A stretch of DNA of 64,000 nt. Origin: Hydractinia symbiolongicarpus (lineage: Eukaryota > Cnidaria > Hydrozoa > Anthoathecata > Hydractiniidae). Shown here piece by piece: positions 33,981 through 45,895 of this stretch (positions are counted from its first letter, which is position 1; the number at the start of each line of letters is the position of its first letter). The notes under the pieces are model-generated. The model was given only the letters and a program-made list of their open reading frames with translations. It ran no database searches and was not told the origin of the DNA. The stretch spans positions 26,722,001 through 26,786,000 of the forward strand of contig NC_079883.1 of the NCBI RefSeq assembly GCF_029227915.1. Direction: 5' to 3'. The position numbers were made by a program, and so were the translations under genes.

Positions 33981-36419
33981 ATGGTTGCTGTGTATTTGAG
34001 AGTTTCATCTCTTGTTTTATTATTGTTGTTAGTCACACGATTCCTGTTGAGTTCTTTAACTTTCGCATCCAGCGCAGTTTGTGCTGCGGATGGCTTCATT
34101 CTCGAAGCTTGTCAGAACTCTACCCATACCATTCTTGTGCAAAGAAACTCAGATGCTGTTGTGGCGGTGGGTGCGTTCATGGAAGCTTGTAACTCCTTCA
34201 TTTTACTCATAATAATATCACTATGGAAATATTTTGATTTTAAAACATTTATAATTAACTTGTATGTTATTGAGCAAAGTTGGGTATGGTTCGGTTTAGT
34301 TACGCTCCAATCAATAGCAGCTATGTATACAGATTTGGTCCATGCTGGTATATACAAAACATTTCTTGGAATTTCAACTGTTTTCGAAATATTTCTTTCG
34401 GCTATCCTGGCGTTGGCAATTAGTCGTATAGAAAGAAAAATAATTAAAAACTGGATAAACCAAACGGAGAAGGGATATTGGAACAAGTTATTTATTATTC
34501 TCTATGATGTTACGCTGTTATCATATGTATTCGGCCATCTTGGTTTCCTTTTGTATGATACCGCTTTGGTTGCAAGAAGTGTGAGTTTGTCCAATGCGAA
34601 ATCAAATGCAAAAAAAGATTGGACAAGTTTTTTACTTGTAATGTCTGTTGCTTTGAGAGGAAGTTTTGCTGGGTTTTTCTTCACCACGTTCTTCAAAGAC
34701 AGGAAGAAATATAAAGTAAATATATATCTATTTTTAATCTTTTATGTAATAACCCACTATTTTAGAGGATGATAATTCTAAAAGCTTTAAGAATGCTCAA
34801 ACAGAGTAAGTTTAAGGAAATTTCAACAAAACATCACGTTTAGATGGTTTAATGTGCTTTTCAATTTTCCGGATCAGCTGTTATAGATTGCGTACATTTT
34901 AACAGCGTCCCATAATTAAGAGAGTACTAAAATCTTCATCGCTTGTTGTAGAACTGCTTAAGCTTGAAAGCAACAAGACACTCAAAAATAGTTAAATCAT
35001 ACGTTTAAAGAGAACTTTTTTACACCTTATACCAATTCAAAACAGAAAGCTCAATTAACTTCAGACTTTTGTATATAGTAATTCTTTTTCTTTGCGATGA
35101 TCTACATATCGAATAGCCGAAAAATTCCCGGAGTACAGTTTGTTAAAGGCCGAAATACAAACTCCTTCGTCTTTAGATAAGGGACTCTGGGAATGAGGTT
35201 GGCCTCAAAGCCCAGGATGAGGATATTCTCAAAAAATCCATGTTTTCCTTAGTTATGATTTATATTTTATGTGTCTTCTGGTTTCTACTCTTTCAATAAG
35301 ATCAAATCTACAAAATTTTACCATATCATTGTGCCTAATTTGCTCTTACATTTTGCAAGATTTTAAAAAAATATAACAGCGACCCTGAAATATTTAAAAC
35401 ACCAATTTTAATTACTGAATCTTTAAATATTTTAGCCAACCAGAAAACAGTCTTATGTGGGGATTGATAGATATTGATATATTTCAAATGAGCAAATATA
35501 TTTTGAATCAGCATGAATATTCCGAATCCACAAATGTTTTTCTCAAAAATCTAGTATCGTGGGGCTCTTCCCCTGAATCTAAAGCCCAACCAAAAGTCAT
35601 GGGTGCGTTTATGTGTTTTTCTATTAAATGAGCCTGAATTGAGCATATAGTTCGTTTTCGTTCTTCAGTTATGGTCAATTAAAGTTGGAATAAAAGTTGC
35701 GTCAAAACTGGACTTTTTGACAAACAGACGTGCGATCCGTTTGTAAAAAAGCCGAGCGTTAAAGTAGCATTTCATAAACGTCTTACACACATTTGCTGTG
35801 TGTTGCAGTTTCAGCTTTTATTGCGAGTTTTTCCATTCAACTATTTAGAACAGAACAACTCTGTTAAATAGAATTAAGAAATAAAACAGAAGTATGCACT
35901 TGCAGCCGCCATTTTGGCCACGATGTTTTGCTAATCGAAATATATTTATAGATTTAAATTATATTCTCCCAGTGATTTAAAAAATATATTTGTGGATTTG
36001 AAATACATTTGTTGATTTGATATATATTTTTGGATTGACCCTTCTCGGCTTCCGTAGATTGAACCCACGATCAACATCCATTCATTTTGTTTACTATAAT
36101 TGATATCATAATGATTTTGTTGATATCAAATTATATATCAATAAAAGGACATTCAAAGTGACTAAACAATGGTAATAGTCACGTGATGGCTAGCAAAAAG
36201 GAGATAGCAGAGACACTAAACGACGTAACGTAACATGGTGAAATATTTAAAGTGTGCCTAAAAGATAGGGGGCGCTGATTCAAAATAGAACTAATTTGTG
36301 AGAGCTCCTAAATAATTTACGTCAAGTCACGTATTTTATTTCACTTTTTAAAGGTCTGTTCAGATGAATTTGCATCAAATGGAGATGTTCTTGTCAACGA
36401 ACCGACGCTTGCCACCTGA
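33981..36419 (+). CDS. Multi-pass membrane protein E
   Basis: Exon 1 is 33981-34715 (donor AAA then GTAAAT). The best second exon is 36354-36419, after acceptor CACTTTTTAAAG: it starts Val-Cys-Ser-Asp-Glu as the family requires, is phase 0 and ends at TGA, for 266 residues. Exon 1 has the loop VCAADGFILEAC with an NST site and the block LVARSVSLSNAKSNAKKDW, almost base-for-base that of B. The intron would be about 1.6 kb instead of about 250 bases as in B-D, and the tail only 22 codons. If the distant exon is wrong, reading through the donor gives a 263-residue form ending at 34772. Exon 1 is certain; exon 2 is likely but not proven. Confidence 0.75.
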
Positions 36420-39400
36420 AATCTTATCATTACAATGTCGCTGCACTGGAGTTCTCTTCAAAAAAAGAAAAAACAAAGCAAGTATATCTCAAACTCGTTC
36501 CCAGTCCTTTGTAACATCGGTGGATCAGTAATAAACATATAACGCATGGAAAGATTTGTGAGGTTATTAGTTAAAATGCAGAAGTCGGTTGGAGCTATCT
36601 ACGATGTTAAACACAACAATACGGTTGTTGAAGATAATAATTCGGTTTGTCTGTTCAGTATTTAAATTATTGTTGAAAGTTTATCACCACATGATAGTGT
36701 AGTAGGCGACATTTCGGGAGATCCTTCTTTCATCATCAGCTCTAGTAAACTATCATGTTCAAGAAATGATAAACCTTCAACAATAACAATAAAGACAGTT
36801 TGATTTGTCTTTAAAAATCCTTGCATGAGTTTCACATGTAAGGCGTTTGGTTGTGTGTATCATTCACGTCTTATAACTGCTATCGTAAAGTGTATTATGC
36901 TCTTTTTATATGAAGATAATGGAATGGAAAGTAAAAACATATGAAGATAATGAGAAGGAAGAGATTTTTCTGACTTTTTCTTTTTCATTAAACAAAAACA
37001 CAACAAACCTGGGAGAAAATAATCTTCTCCCCATGGCATTTTAGCATTGTGATTATTTTGTTAGCGGAGAAAAGTGTCACGTGCTCAGTCTATACCATGG
37101 GGTAATCTGTATTATGGGGTAAAGACTAAAAATGGTGTGACTTTTATTTCCTTACAAAATGGTTGTGGAAAATTAGAGAATCGTTTTTATATTCGTAGAT
37201 GTAGATTTATATAAAGAAATATATTTTCTGATGTGACGATACTTGTTCTTAATATATTGACAGAAAATTAAGCAATTATATGCATATATAGCCATACTGA
37301 AATAATCCCAAAGAGTTAAAAAAAATCATTTTGTTTAAAAATGATGACGCCTGCATTGAATTTTTCGTGTCAAATTACTTTATTGGTTTAGTTACTATGC
37401 CAAGTTTTATATTTATAGCGTTTCTTTATAACTTAATAACGAGATTCAAAATACGCAGCCTTGACTTGCGGTAACTAAAATTTGATGTCAGAATTTTGAT
37501 TTCTTTAAAGTTATTAAAATGACGTCACTAAAGAATTTCTTAGCAAAATACAAAAAAAGCATGGTATTTATCAATAACCACGCTTTTATTTCGGCACTGA
37601 TAAATAAAAAGTTATTATTTTCTAATGACACCTTTCAATAAAAACCGAATAAATCGGTTACACTTATTTTTAGACCTCTCCTTATATTTTTTCTTTTATG
37701 TTGAGATTAGGAGCGAGCAGAATAAGTAGGTTAAGATATTTTTGAGGTATGTTCTTTTAACTTTTACATTTCAAACTCTAAATTTCCATTGTTTTTTACC
37801 AACAGTATTTTGTTTTCGAACGACTTTTTTTATGACCTGCTACCTAAATCTTGGTAAATTTCAGCTCACGAGCTATGGCTAATAGATTACATGTCGGTAT
37901 TTCGCCTTTGCTGCGACGCGAATTCGCGTCCTTCGCACAACATCTTTTGCGAGAATTGTTGGCTTTTATGTTTGGATGGGACCTGAACCTGTCTAAAAAT
38001 AAAAAAACGCAAAAAACCCTGGGAACAAGATTGGTCCTTTTTAGTCTAAGGACTAATTAAAGTCGATTAGCCCCACTGTCGTTAATTGTTCGTTGATCGT
38101 TGTAGTTGATGTTGTTGTTGCACAATCTCGATCGCAGGACCTGTTGTCTCGTCAGACAAGCGCATCGCGTTGGGAGACAAAAAGCCCTGGGAACGAGGCT
38201 GGTCGTTGCGCATAGCAGTTCCTATCAAAAAAACAGAGAATGGTAGAATACGGTCGCACTAAATCATTGATGACAGGCTAGACTATAAAATTTTTTTCTG
38301 CATAGAAATAGACCATAAAGAAAGGTAAAGTGAAATTTACTTGAGTTAACCTCGATCCATGTTGAGAGACAAAAATGCCCTGGAAACAAGGTTGTACTTG
38401 AGTAACTTCCTTTATGAGTGTCAACCACTTGACCAATATTTTAAATATATGATGAATTAATATAAAGAATGGATTAACAACGCATTAGAAAGTGACGTCA
38501 TATAAACAATGATGGTGTCATTGTTATTTTTTCTTTTTTTGCGTTCAAGTCAATAAAAAAAAAATCTTGTCTGGTTTATTCTAATGATACTTTATCAACC
38601 TCCATTTTATCGATATAAAACCGTAAGTAGAAATAGGGAATAAGTATATGCTTTATTTGAAACCTTGGTTCATCTCTTGGAGGCTTGACAATTACACTTC
38701 GTACAACAGCGAATCGTTTGGTGTGGAAAATTCGAAAAAATATTTTTATAAACAACTTTAGTGTAACTTTAATAATTGGAAGGGTGGATAGAACATGTCG
38801 AGGGAAAATTAAGTCACTTTTTCATAAGTTACTTTTCCCTGACTATTCCTGTAGATAACCTCACAAGGGAATTTAAATATTTATCTATGTATGTTTTTCA
38901 TACAAAAATCAATTGTTTAAACACAAAATGTTCTTTTTTCTTTTTGTTTCCATTATGTTTTTTTATGTCCTCGATCATCCTTTTTTATAATCTTCCTTGC
39001 AATTTATTTTGATGGTAACAATGAGTGAAAAATTTTAGGAAAAAAGAAAAAAGTCGGGTAAATTCTTAGTCGGGTATAAAAAAATTAGGTAAAAATACTA
39101 GTCGGAAAAAAAAATATTCGGGGGAAATTTTAGTCGGGGAAAAATTAAGTCACTTGCAAAAATTTAGTCACTTTTCCCGACTTTTTTTCTCCGATAAAGT
39201 ATATGTATACTTTGTTTTGATGAAACAAATAATTTATTTAAGAAAACTTAATAAGAAGTTTTTAGATCAGAATTTTTACTAGGTTTCTTAGAAAAAAAAG
39301 TTTCCATACATCATATATACCGAAACAATGTTTAACCAACGATACCTTATCTGTTCTTTGACCTGTCATCGATGACGTCACAATTTTGATAACAAACACT

Positions 39401-40358
39401 GGATTGATAACGTTTTGCAATCTTCATTAAGCTTAATTAAGTTGAACGCTAATAAGGACATTCTTGTTTTTAATTAACTTGATCAACAAACTATCGCTAA
39501 CAAACAACTGTAAGCTATTATTACACCAAGTATGAAATTTATGACTTAAGGTTATTTTTATATCGGGACGGAAAAGAGATTGATGAAGTATCACTTTTGC
39601 ACAAAATATCTGACTGAGTTTTATGCAGACACCAGATCCCAATCATATTCAAATTATGATCAGAGAGGGTAATTGCCCCCGTCCTAATAAATAATAGAAG
39701 TAAAGAAAACAACAGCACACATTCTCTTTTCTTTAATTACTGTACCCAACAATAGGATGCTTTAATGCACAAATTGAATTTTATTAGGTGATTTGAACAT
39801 TTCACAAAACGTTCTCCCATGGTGACCATTGTCTCTTAGAAAATATGTTGCTTCCTACTGGCCTGAGTACTAATTTGTTATAAAAGTGGGAAAAAAGTTA
39901 GTGTAAATATAGCTTTATTTCATTAGTTTACTTTGATACATGTTTGTACTGCATGTGTTGACATCTTGCAACAAAATATGATGTCAAGATAAAAACAACA
40001 TGGCTTATCGTACAACCTTTCAATGTGTAATGATGAAACAAGCGTATAAACCTTGTGCCCTACTCGAGTAAACTTCCGGGCGTCTAGGTTTGAAGACGTC
40101 ATAAATAATGGAAGCTTTGTTTACATAAGTGTATCTAATTTGCTGAGGATACAACTAACATTTCAGTTGTGTATGTGTCGAATTTATTTTTTCATCACAC
40201 AAAACATCTTTTGAAGTAAGAGATATTTTCAACATGCAAAGCTGATAATCGTTTTTTTGTTAACGTAATATTGACTTATTTTTTGTAATACATTTTTTTA
40301 TAAAATATAAATTAATTCGATGCTATAACATAAAGAACTAATTTATAGAATTTTAAAA
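36420..40358. other. Intergenic between the cluster and the exon series
   Basis: No gene supported. It contains a foldback element at 36666-36787 and isolated MITE ends (CCCTGGGAACAAGATTGG near 38010-38035, CCCTGGGAACGAGGCTGG near 38185-38205, CCCTGGAAACAAGGTTG near 38370-38390). Degenerate repetition of AGTCGGG and AAAATTAAGTCACTT units occurs around 38800-38850 and 39050-39185. Confidence 0.5.
36666..36787. repeat. Foldback (inverted-repeat) element
   Basis: The left arm ATTATTGTTGAAAGTTTATC with CATGATAGT (36666-36699) pairs with the right arm ACTATCATG and GATAAACCTTCAACAATAA (about 36749-36787). The loop GTAGGCGACATTTCGGGAGA with TCCTTCTTTCATCATCAGCT is unique in the window. It may be the terminus of a larger transposon, but no ORF is near. 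Confidence 0.6.
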
Positions 40359-40505
40359 ATGTATAAAAAAGTGATGCCACGTGACTTAAATGATCGTCGA
40401 ATCTCCTGTGAGCCCTCAGATGCCATTAATGGTGTTATTTTTGGTGGTATACATGAAGTCGATGAAGATGAAGGGGCAGAGGATGTGTTTCTGCCAGAAC
40501 ATATT
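40359..40505 (+). CDS. Candidate alternative first exon 1 of a large gene
   Basis: An ATG-initiated open exon of 49 codons, hydrophilic and ending in an acidic stretch (GGIHEVDEDEGAEDVF), followed by a strong donor, ATT then GTAAGT, in phase 0. No domain recognised. The phase matches the acceptor of the exon at 45567 and the phase-0 exons at 58545 and 61265. Its place at the left edge of the series suggests an upstream alternative start, but it might be a separate small gene. Confidence 0.45.
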
Positions 40506-40916
40506 GTAAGTGGGAGTTTTTATATAAAGAATAAGTTTGGAACAAAAAAAGAGAAGAATAAAGTGTGACAAAACATCACAAGCATGGAAAAATATCTTTC
40601 CTAGCAAAAATTGGGCTGAATCAATTGTTTTAATTTTTGCGTAACTTGTAGCTATTGGTCTTAGGTGGCAAAGAGTTTCTGATAAGTTGCAAAAAGAGCA
40701 CGACAAATTTTTAGGCTGAAAAAGTGAACCAAATAGAAACAGCGCAGACTGAAGCCAAATTTCCTGGTTGTTATATAAGAAAACATTGCTGCTGGCTGGC
40801 CATTTTAATCATTATACTTTCTATAAACATCAAAGATGTTGCAAAGATGGATCTTCTACTCTTTTGTACGTCCTGCCTATTTTTTCTCTAAAAATTTCCT
40901 TAACTGCCCGAATTCC

Positions 40917-40970
40917 AACCTCATCCCCAGGGCTTGTTTCTATTTCTGACAATCTCGGACGAGGAGGTTG
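40917..40970. mobile_element. Short MITE-like element, CAACCTCG family
   Basis: CAACCTCATCCCCAGGGCTT at the left, TCTCGGACGAGGAGGTTG at the right, with a very short core. A deleted copy of the family. Confidence 0.6.
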
Positions 40971-42540
40971 CCCGAATTAAGCTTATCACGAACTTTGTAT
41001 AACTCAACATTTTGTTAAACTGTCAATCACTTGTATAGCTACATTGACATAATAAACTAAAATCTCATAACCTAAGCACCCTTCAGTTACTATCATTGAA
41101 CTAATTACAAATGGAACTGAACATATTGTCCACTTCTTAATTAATACGTCATCTTATAATATCTGATATTGTCTGTTGATTAGGAAGACATATCATCGAC
41201 TTCGTAACTTTATTATAAGGTTCACGTAATAGTGGTAGCTTTCCCTTACGTAAACTCACTTGGTCAATAGGGGAACAAAACCTACTCTTAAATGAGTAGA
41301 TAGAGCTAGATGTTGACTTGCTAAACACAGTAAAACCGTCATAAAAAAGTTTCAATATGCAAAAGAATCGTTTAAAATGGTAACACCTGATTGCTTATTG
41401 TTACCCCAGTACCTTTTTTCTGTTTTAAATATTGGTTATAACCGCTTCAACTGTCAATTATATGGATGGACGATAAGATCAATTAAGGAGGTATTGACAA
41501 GTACTGCGTATCCTTTTATCAGTGAAATCTTTGACTTCAAATCTCAGGGCCATTGTAAGTATTTCCCTAAATTGTAAAATGACTTCCCTTAGTAAATGTT
41601 CACCTCTCATGGAGGCTGATGTCAAGAGTTTTTGTTTTATTTATACTTATGCAAGGTTTCTTTCAAGTCTTCATCATAAAACTAAAATCTTTCTTAAACA
41701 GTTTATTAAATTCTAGATAGCAAAGAGATCATGTTTATAGGAAATCCAGGCTAATTTATCCATGAAGAATAACTTCCACACAGACTTAATGTGTGAGGCT
41801 GCTTCCTCTAAAAACATATATTGATTATTAACATTCCTACGCAACCTCGTTTCCAGGGCACCTAATCTTTTTCCTCGTCGACAGGATGTTGGAGAAGAAA
41901 GAAAAGATGACCTGAAAGGTCGATTCTTATGTTATAACAAGTGCCCTGCCTTTGAGTGTGTTGTGATACCTAAATAAATGAATAAAATCGACTTTAAAAT
42001 GTTGGTTTATCCTAATAATGGTAAAGTAATGAAGGGTTTTATGGTGTAAGGTAACGAACATGTAAGTAAATTGTGTCAGTTAACAAAATGCCGCACTTAT
42101 CCAGCGTCAGAAATGACAGGGTCTAATTAGCATTGACCTTGATTGACCCTTCTCTTAAGCAGTTTCAAAATGGCGAGAAGGCAAGGAGACGAACTTGCTG
42201 GATTTATCGAACTTTTTCGCGGATAACCGGCACAAATTTGTCGGGAAAAATTAGGAATAAAAACTTTAGCTTTCCTGCAGTGGATGGATATTAAAAGAAG
42301 TAAACTTTGCAAATGTAAAGGTAAACGTAACAGACTTGAAAAGATTTTTTTTTAATATGCTAGCTGTTTCGTAAATCTTGCTCCAGTATGATCACTCCTA
42401 AGAAAGTGCCACGTTCAAAATATATCCGCATCATTGTATACTTCTATAGATTTTTGCTTGTATAGCCCTTAATAATGATTTTTTTTGTCAAATATTACTC
42501 TAAAAATATTGTATGGTGACGATTCTCACTTGGTAGTTTT

Positions 42541-42641
42541 AATCCCCTTCTCCAGGGTTTCTTGGCCCCTAAGCCGTTGTGCCGGAGCGATCCGCTATTT
42601 AACTCTTTAAAAAGGCAAAAATGCCCTGGAAACGAGGTTGG
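42541..42641. mobile_element. MITE-like element, CAACCTCG family
   Basis: Left end CCCCTTCTCCAGGGTTTC, core CCTAAGCCGTTGTGCCGGAG, right end ATGCCCTGGAAACGAGGTTG. The core matches the copy at 62903-62979 (GAGCCGTTATTACGGAG). Confidence 0.75.
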
Positions 42642-42863
42642 ATAGTTGCGTGTTAGTACGACGATGTGCAGCAATTTTCTACTTCGAAGAATTTGAAAAT
42701 ATCATCTTGCGTGACACAATCGTGTAAGTGTATGCTATGAAAAAGTGAAGGGACCTGGTAACTAAGTTCTTGGTAAAATAAGCAACTGTGGTTTAAGAGA
42801 GAAACTAAAATAAGCTTCTTAACATGTTCTCTTGTATGAAAGAAAAATAAACTTTTTTTGTAG

Positions 42864-43082
42864 ATGACACGTTCTCAACGTGGTTTACGAATGCAGCGAT
42901 ATTTTAAAGACGTTCTTACGAAGGCTATTAAAAACTTCTCCCAACAGCAGAATTTTCTCCATGGTAACAAAATGCATGATAGCAGTGTTCGTAAAAAGCG
43001 CCGACACACTTACCCTTGTGATGAAGAAAAACGCGTCAAAGGGTACGACAGAAAGCGTTCGAGGAGCGTTTTAATTAAAAAG
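42864..43082 (+). CDS. Candidate exon: basic, Arg/Lys-rich segment
   Basis: An open block of 73 codons preceded by the acceptor TTTTTTTGTAG directly before an ATG, and ended by AAAAAG then the donor GTATGC. Both ends are phase 0. The product is strongly basic, with RKKRRHTYP and YDRKRSRSVLIKK; the RRHT and RSRS groups are possible basophilic-kinase sites like those in the exons at 45567, 47906, 56273 and 61265. The good acceptor suggests an internal exon, joined to an upstream leader or to the exon at 40359. No known domain. Confidence 0.55.
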
Positions 43083-43389
43083 GTATGCCACTTTTTTCTA
43101 CAGAATTATAATTATCCTTAACAATTATGACGCCAGTTAAAACTGATTGATGTGATAAATCATTCAGAACTAATCCTGTAATCAAATCAACAAAAAATGT
43201 GCAAAATTTTCTTTTAAGAAACTTTTATACGCCATATTGGTTCAAAGAAAGTCGGCTATAAATCAGAGGTCATAAAAATTTGGGCTATGGAAAAATACAG
43301 GCTGGAAAAAATTTGGGCCGGCTTTGTTTGGGCTGATGTGGGTTCATGTACTTTTCGTAAATTAATTCAGAATTAGCATCGGCTACGAT

Positions 43390-43730
43390 TCAGGATCGCA
43401 AGCTCAGTCAGTAGAGTCATAAACAAAAAGTCGTGAGTTTGATCCCCACATAAAGGACATTTTAGAAATTTCTATAACTCAAATAAGAGCTTCAAAGTCT
43501 GTAAAACTGCCTTTGTGGTATGTCAAAAAAACAACGATTGGGAATATCCCAGGGTACATGTCGGCGATGTGCTGGTAGCTCTCGATACACAAGAGTTTTT
43601 AGCGCAGCACTGGGCAATGTTATGAGCATTTCTGAATAATGCGACTAATTAAAAGATAGTAAAGAAACAGAAATGAAATAAAAACAAAACAAAACAAAAC
43701 AAACAAAAACAACAACAAACAAACAAACAA
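43390..43730 (+). mobile_element. tRNA-derived SINE
   Basis: An A box AGCTCAGTCAGTAGAG (43401-43416) and B box GAGTTTGATCCCC (43434-43446) at tRNA-like spacing form an RNA polymerase III promoter. They are followed by a body of about 230 bases unrelated to tRNA and an A-rich tail built on AAAAC and AAAC units (about 43676-43730). This is a typical SINE layout. The head no longer folds as a full tRNA, so it is not a functional tRNA gene. Target-site duplications were not clear. Confidence 0.75.
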
Positions 43731-44092
43731 GTTCCTTTCGTGTTCCACGAGCCACATAGTTTTTAAATGACTCAGTATAACATAACATGATGACGAAATT
43801 TAAAAAAATTTCTAGACGAAAGTAGGTGTCATATTTGTTTTAAAATGTGTCCCACATTTGAAACGATTAAAACGGTTTATATGACGTGTTTGTAAGAACA
43901 TAGTAATATTGTATACGTTATTGTGTGTGAGTTGTTGTGCCAAATGAGCTCCGCTCTGTTACTTTCGCTTCGCGTTCATTGCTTCTTAATAAAATTGCTT
44001 AACAAGATAAACAATATGAGATATGAAGAACGAAGATAAAAAAAAGTTTTAATGTCATAAGATCATGTGGTTGTTGTAAAACATAATTGTTT

Positions 44093-44305
44093 ATGAGTGT
44101 GTCAGAAGAGTCTTGCGATGGAAAAGTATTGAGAAACAAAAGAAAATGTCAACGTTCCATGAATGTTTCAAAAGGTGCTCATAAAATACAGAAAAGATTG
44201 GAGAGAAACATGTTAATCTTGCTGTGGCACTTCATGAATCACGAAACATATGGAGACCCCTGTCAAAATAACGTTTTTAACACTTTGACAGAAAAATTAG
44301 ATAAA
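44093..44305 (+). CDS. Candidate alternative first exon
   Basis: Starts with ATG, gives 71 hydrophilic codons (MSVSEESCDGKVL, then NKRKCQRSMNVSKGAHK), and can end at AAA before a weak donor GTACTC in phase 0. Downstream of that point the frame turns into a hydrophobic low-complexity run, which argues that real coding stops near 44305. Shares phase with the other first-exon candidates. Evidence is limited to composition and signals. Confidence 0.3.
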
Positions 44306-44654
44306 GTACTCTGTGTTTTATGTTTTATCAAACTTTTTCTGAGGAAAATCTTTCTTTTTTTACTCTTTATTTGTGCTTTTTTATATCTCTTAAGTGTTAT
44401 GTATTTTATACTATTTAATTACATCTATTGTTACTTCTAAATTGTTTAACTTTTTGGTTAGAGAAACTATTAAAACTAAAGTATTTTTTTTCTTCCTTTT
44501 CAATTTTCTTTATTTATCTTTACAGCGATATTAAAAAATTAGAATTTCATCCTGTTTTCATTGGTTGCTTTAATCTGAGAAAACAGACAAAAATTTATGT
44601 GAGAATCTTATTCTATACATGTAAATACAAAGACAGATCAAAAAAATTAGAACC

Positions 44655-44768
44655 ATGTCATCTTCAAAGAAGAATGAAGAAAAAAAGTTTGTCTCAAAAA
44701 ATAGTTGTTTTAGATGGTTTTTTCATCGAACATGGTGTAATCATAAAGATGCTGAACAGGCTTCGTTG
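44655..44768 (+). CDS. Candidate alternative first exon
   Basis: ATG, then 38 codons reading MSSSKKNEEKKFV and FRWFFHRTWCNHKDAEQ, ending TCG TTG before a good donor GTATGT, phase 0. Another frame is open through the same bases for longer but ends in a GTT-repeat translation, so I prefer this one. The phase fits the acceptor at 45567. Not similar to anything I recognise. Confidence 0.35.
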
Positions 44769-44779
44769 GTATGTTTGTT

Positions 44780-45060
44780 GTAGGTGTTTGTTTGTGTTTG
44801 TTTGTTTGTTGCTACTGATGTTGTTGTTTTTGTTGTTGTTGTGATGGTGGTGGCTCTTGTTGTTTGTTGTTGTCGTTACTGTAGCTTTTGGTTGATGTCG
44901 TTAATGTTGTTTGTGTTTGTTTGTTTGTTTGTTGCTACTGATGTTGTTGTTCTTGTTGTTGTAACTTTTGTTGTTATTATTGTTGTCATTTTCTTTGTCG
45001 TTGTCATTGTTGTTGTCGTTGCGGTAGCTTTTGGTTGATGTCGTTAATGTTGTTTTATTT
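44780..45060 (+). repeat. GTT/GTTT-rich tandem duplication
   Basis: Two imperfect copies of a unit of roughly 130 bases. Each contains TGTTTGTTTGTTGCTACTGA then TGTTGTTG runs and ends GGTAGCTTTTGGTTGATGTC or GTAGCTTTTGGTTGATGTCG with TTAATGTTGT. The trinucleotide repetition makes long open frames coding for Val/Leu runs on the plus strand; these are artefacts. Confidence 0.8.
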
Positions 45061-45566
45061 TGCTGTTGTTGTTTTCATTGTCTATTTAACATTTTCCTCT
45101 AAATTTTAAGAATTATACCGTTAAGGGAAAATTTCTTACTTTCATGGCACACTTGTGATTTTCGTTTAAGCCTTCAATAAAAGTAATTCAAACTCCCGCC
45201 CTCTTGGTTAGGTTTCATATCAATACACGCGATTCCAATAAGTGTTGTTTGTTTTTTATATAATTCTGTATGTTCGTAAGCTTTATAAATATCGCCGTAC
45301 AAAAGTTGTCAAGAAAAAGAATCTGACTTTATCTTAAGTCTAAACATTTAATAACTGAATATTTAGAACTATACACCTCTGTGTAAAAACAAAAGTTACG
45401 TTCTGTTGGACAACTCATCTACATCTATCACAACGTCTGAACCCACCCCCGTGCATTTGGGTTCGTTTACTGTTGGTTTTTTGGTGGAAAGTCTGTAAAT
45501 GCACTTAAATTAAACTTTCCCAAATCCGTGTTGGTATCTTACATTATCAGCTTCCATCCATTTTAG

Positions 45567-45895
45567 ATTGAAAGTGAGTTTGAAAGCGAGTTATGCAGTC
45601 AAAATGGTAGACCAGATCACGAGTCAGCAATGTTCGACAGTTTCGACGATGAATGGAAAACAGATTCCGAAAACTCAGTGCAAACTGAAAGTTCCGAAAA
45701 ATCTTCATTTGTTAACGACAATGTGATAATCTTACGGAAACGACAAATAAAATCCAGATCGTGGCATGTCGAGACGAGATACAGTTGCTATGACACAAGA
45801 GCTTCAGCCATTGATATTCAACGGAACAGATCGCGTGCGCCAACGTTAACCAATAGAAACTCCCTAATTATTGCAAGGGCCAATAAAAGAGAGAG
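45567..45895 (+). CDS. Internal exon: acidic then Arg/Ser-rich segment
   Basis: Acceptor CCATTTTAG, 109 open codons plus two bases, donor GAGAG then GTAAGA. It begins in phase 0 and ends in phase 2. The N-terminal half is acidic (SFDDEWKTDSENSVQTESSE); the C-terminal half is basic with NRSRAPTLTNRNSLIIAR and a final KRER. No globular domain visible; probably disordered. It can accept any of the phase-0 exons upstream. Its phase-2 donor fits the acceptor at 53431 but not the ATG exons at 47906 or 56273. Confidence 0.65.

Noticed and set aside
43390-43465. Functional tRNA gene
   Set aside because: A and B boxes are present but the acceptor stem does not close and an A-rich tail follows; it fits a SINE head.
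44428-45038. Long open frames with Val/Leu/Phe runs on the plus strand
   Set aside because: They are translations of GTT and GTTT repeats; no conserved composition, and a shorter frame with splice signals (44655-44768) explains the 5' part better.
44093-45895. Further members of the membrane-protein cluster
   Set aside because: The hydrophobic runs here come from repeat translation; none of the family signatures (CAADGY loop, KDW block, FFKD) occurs.
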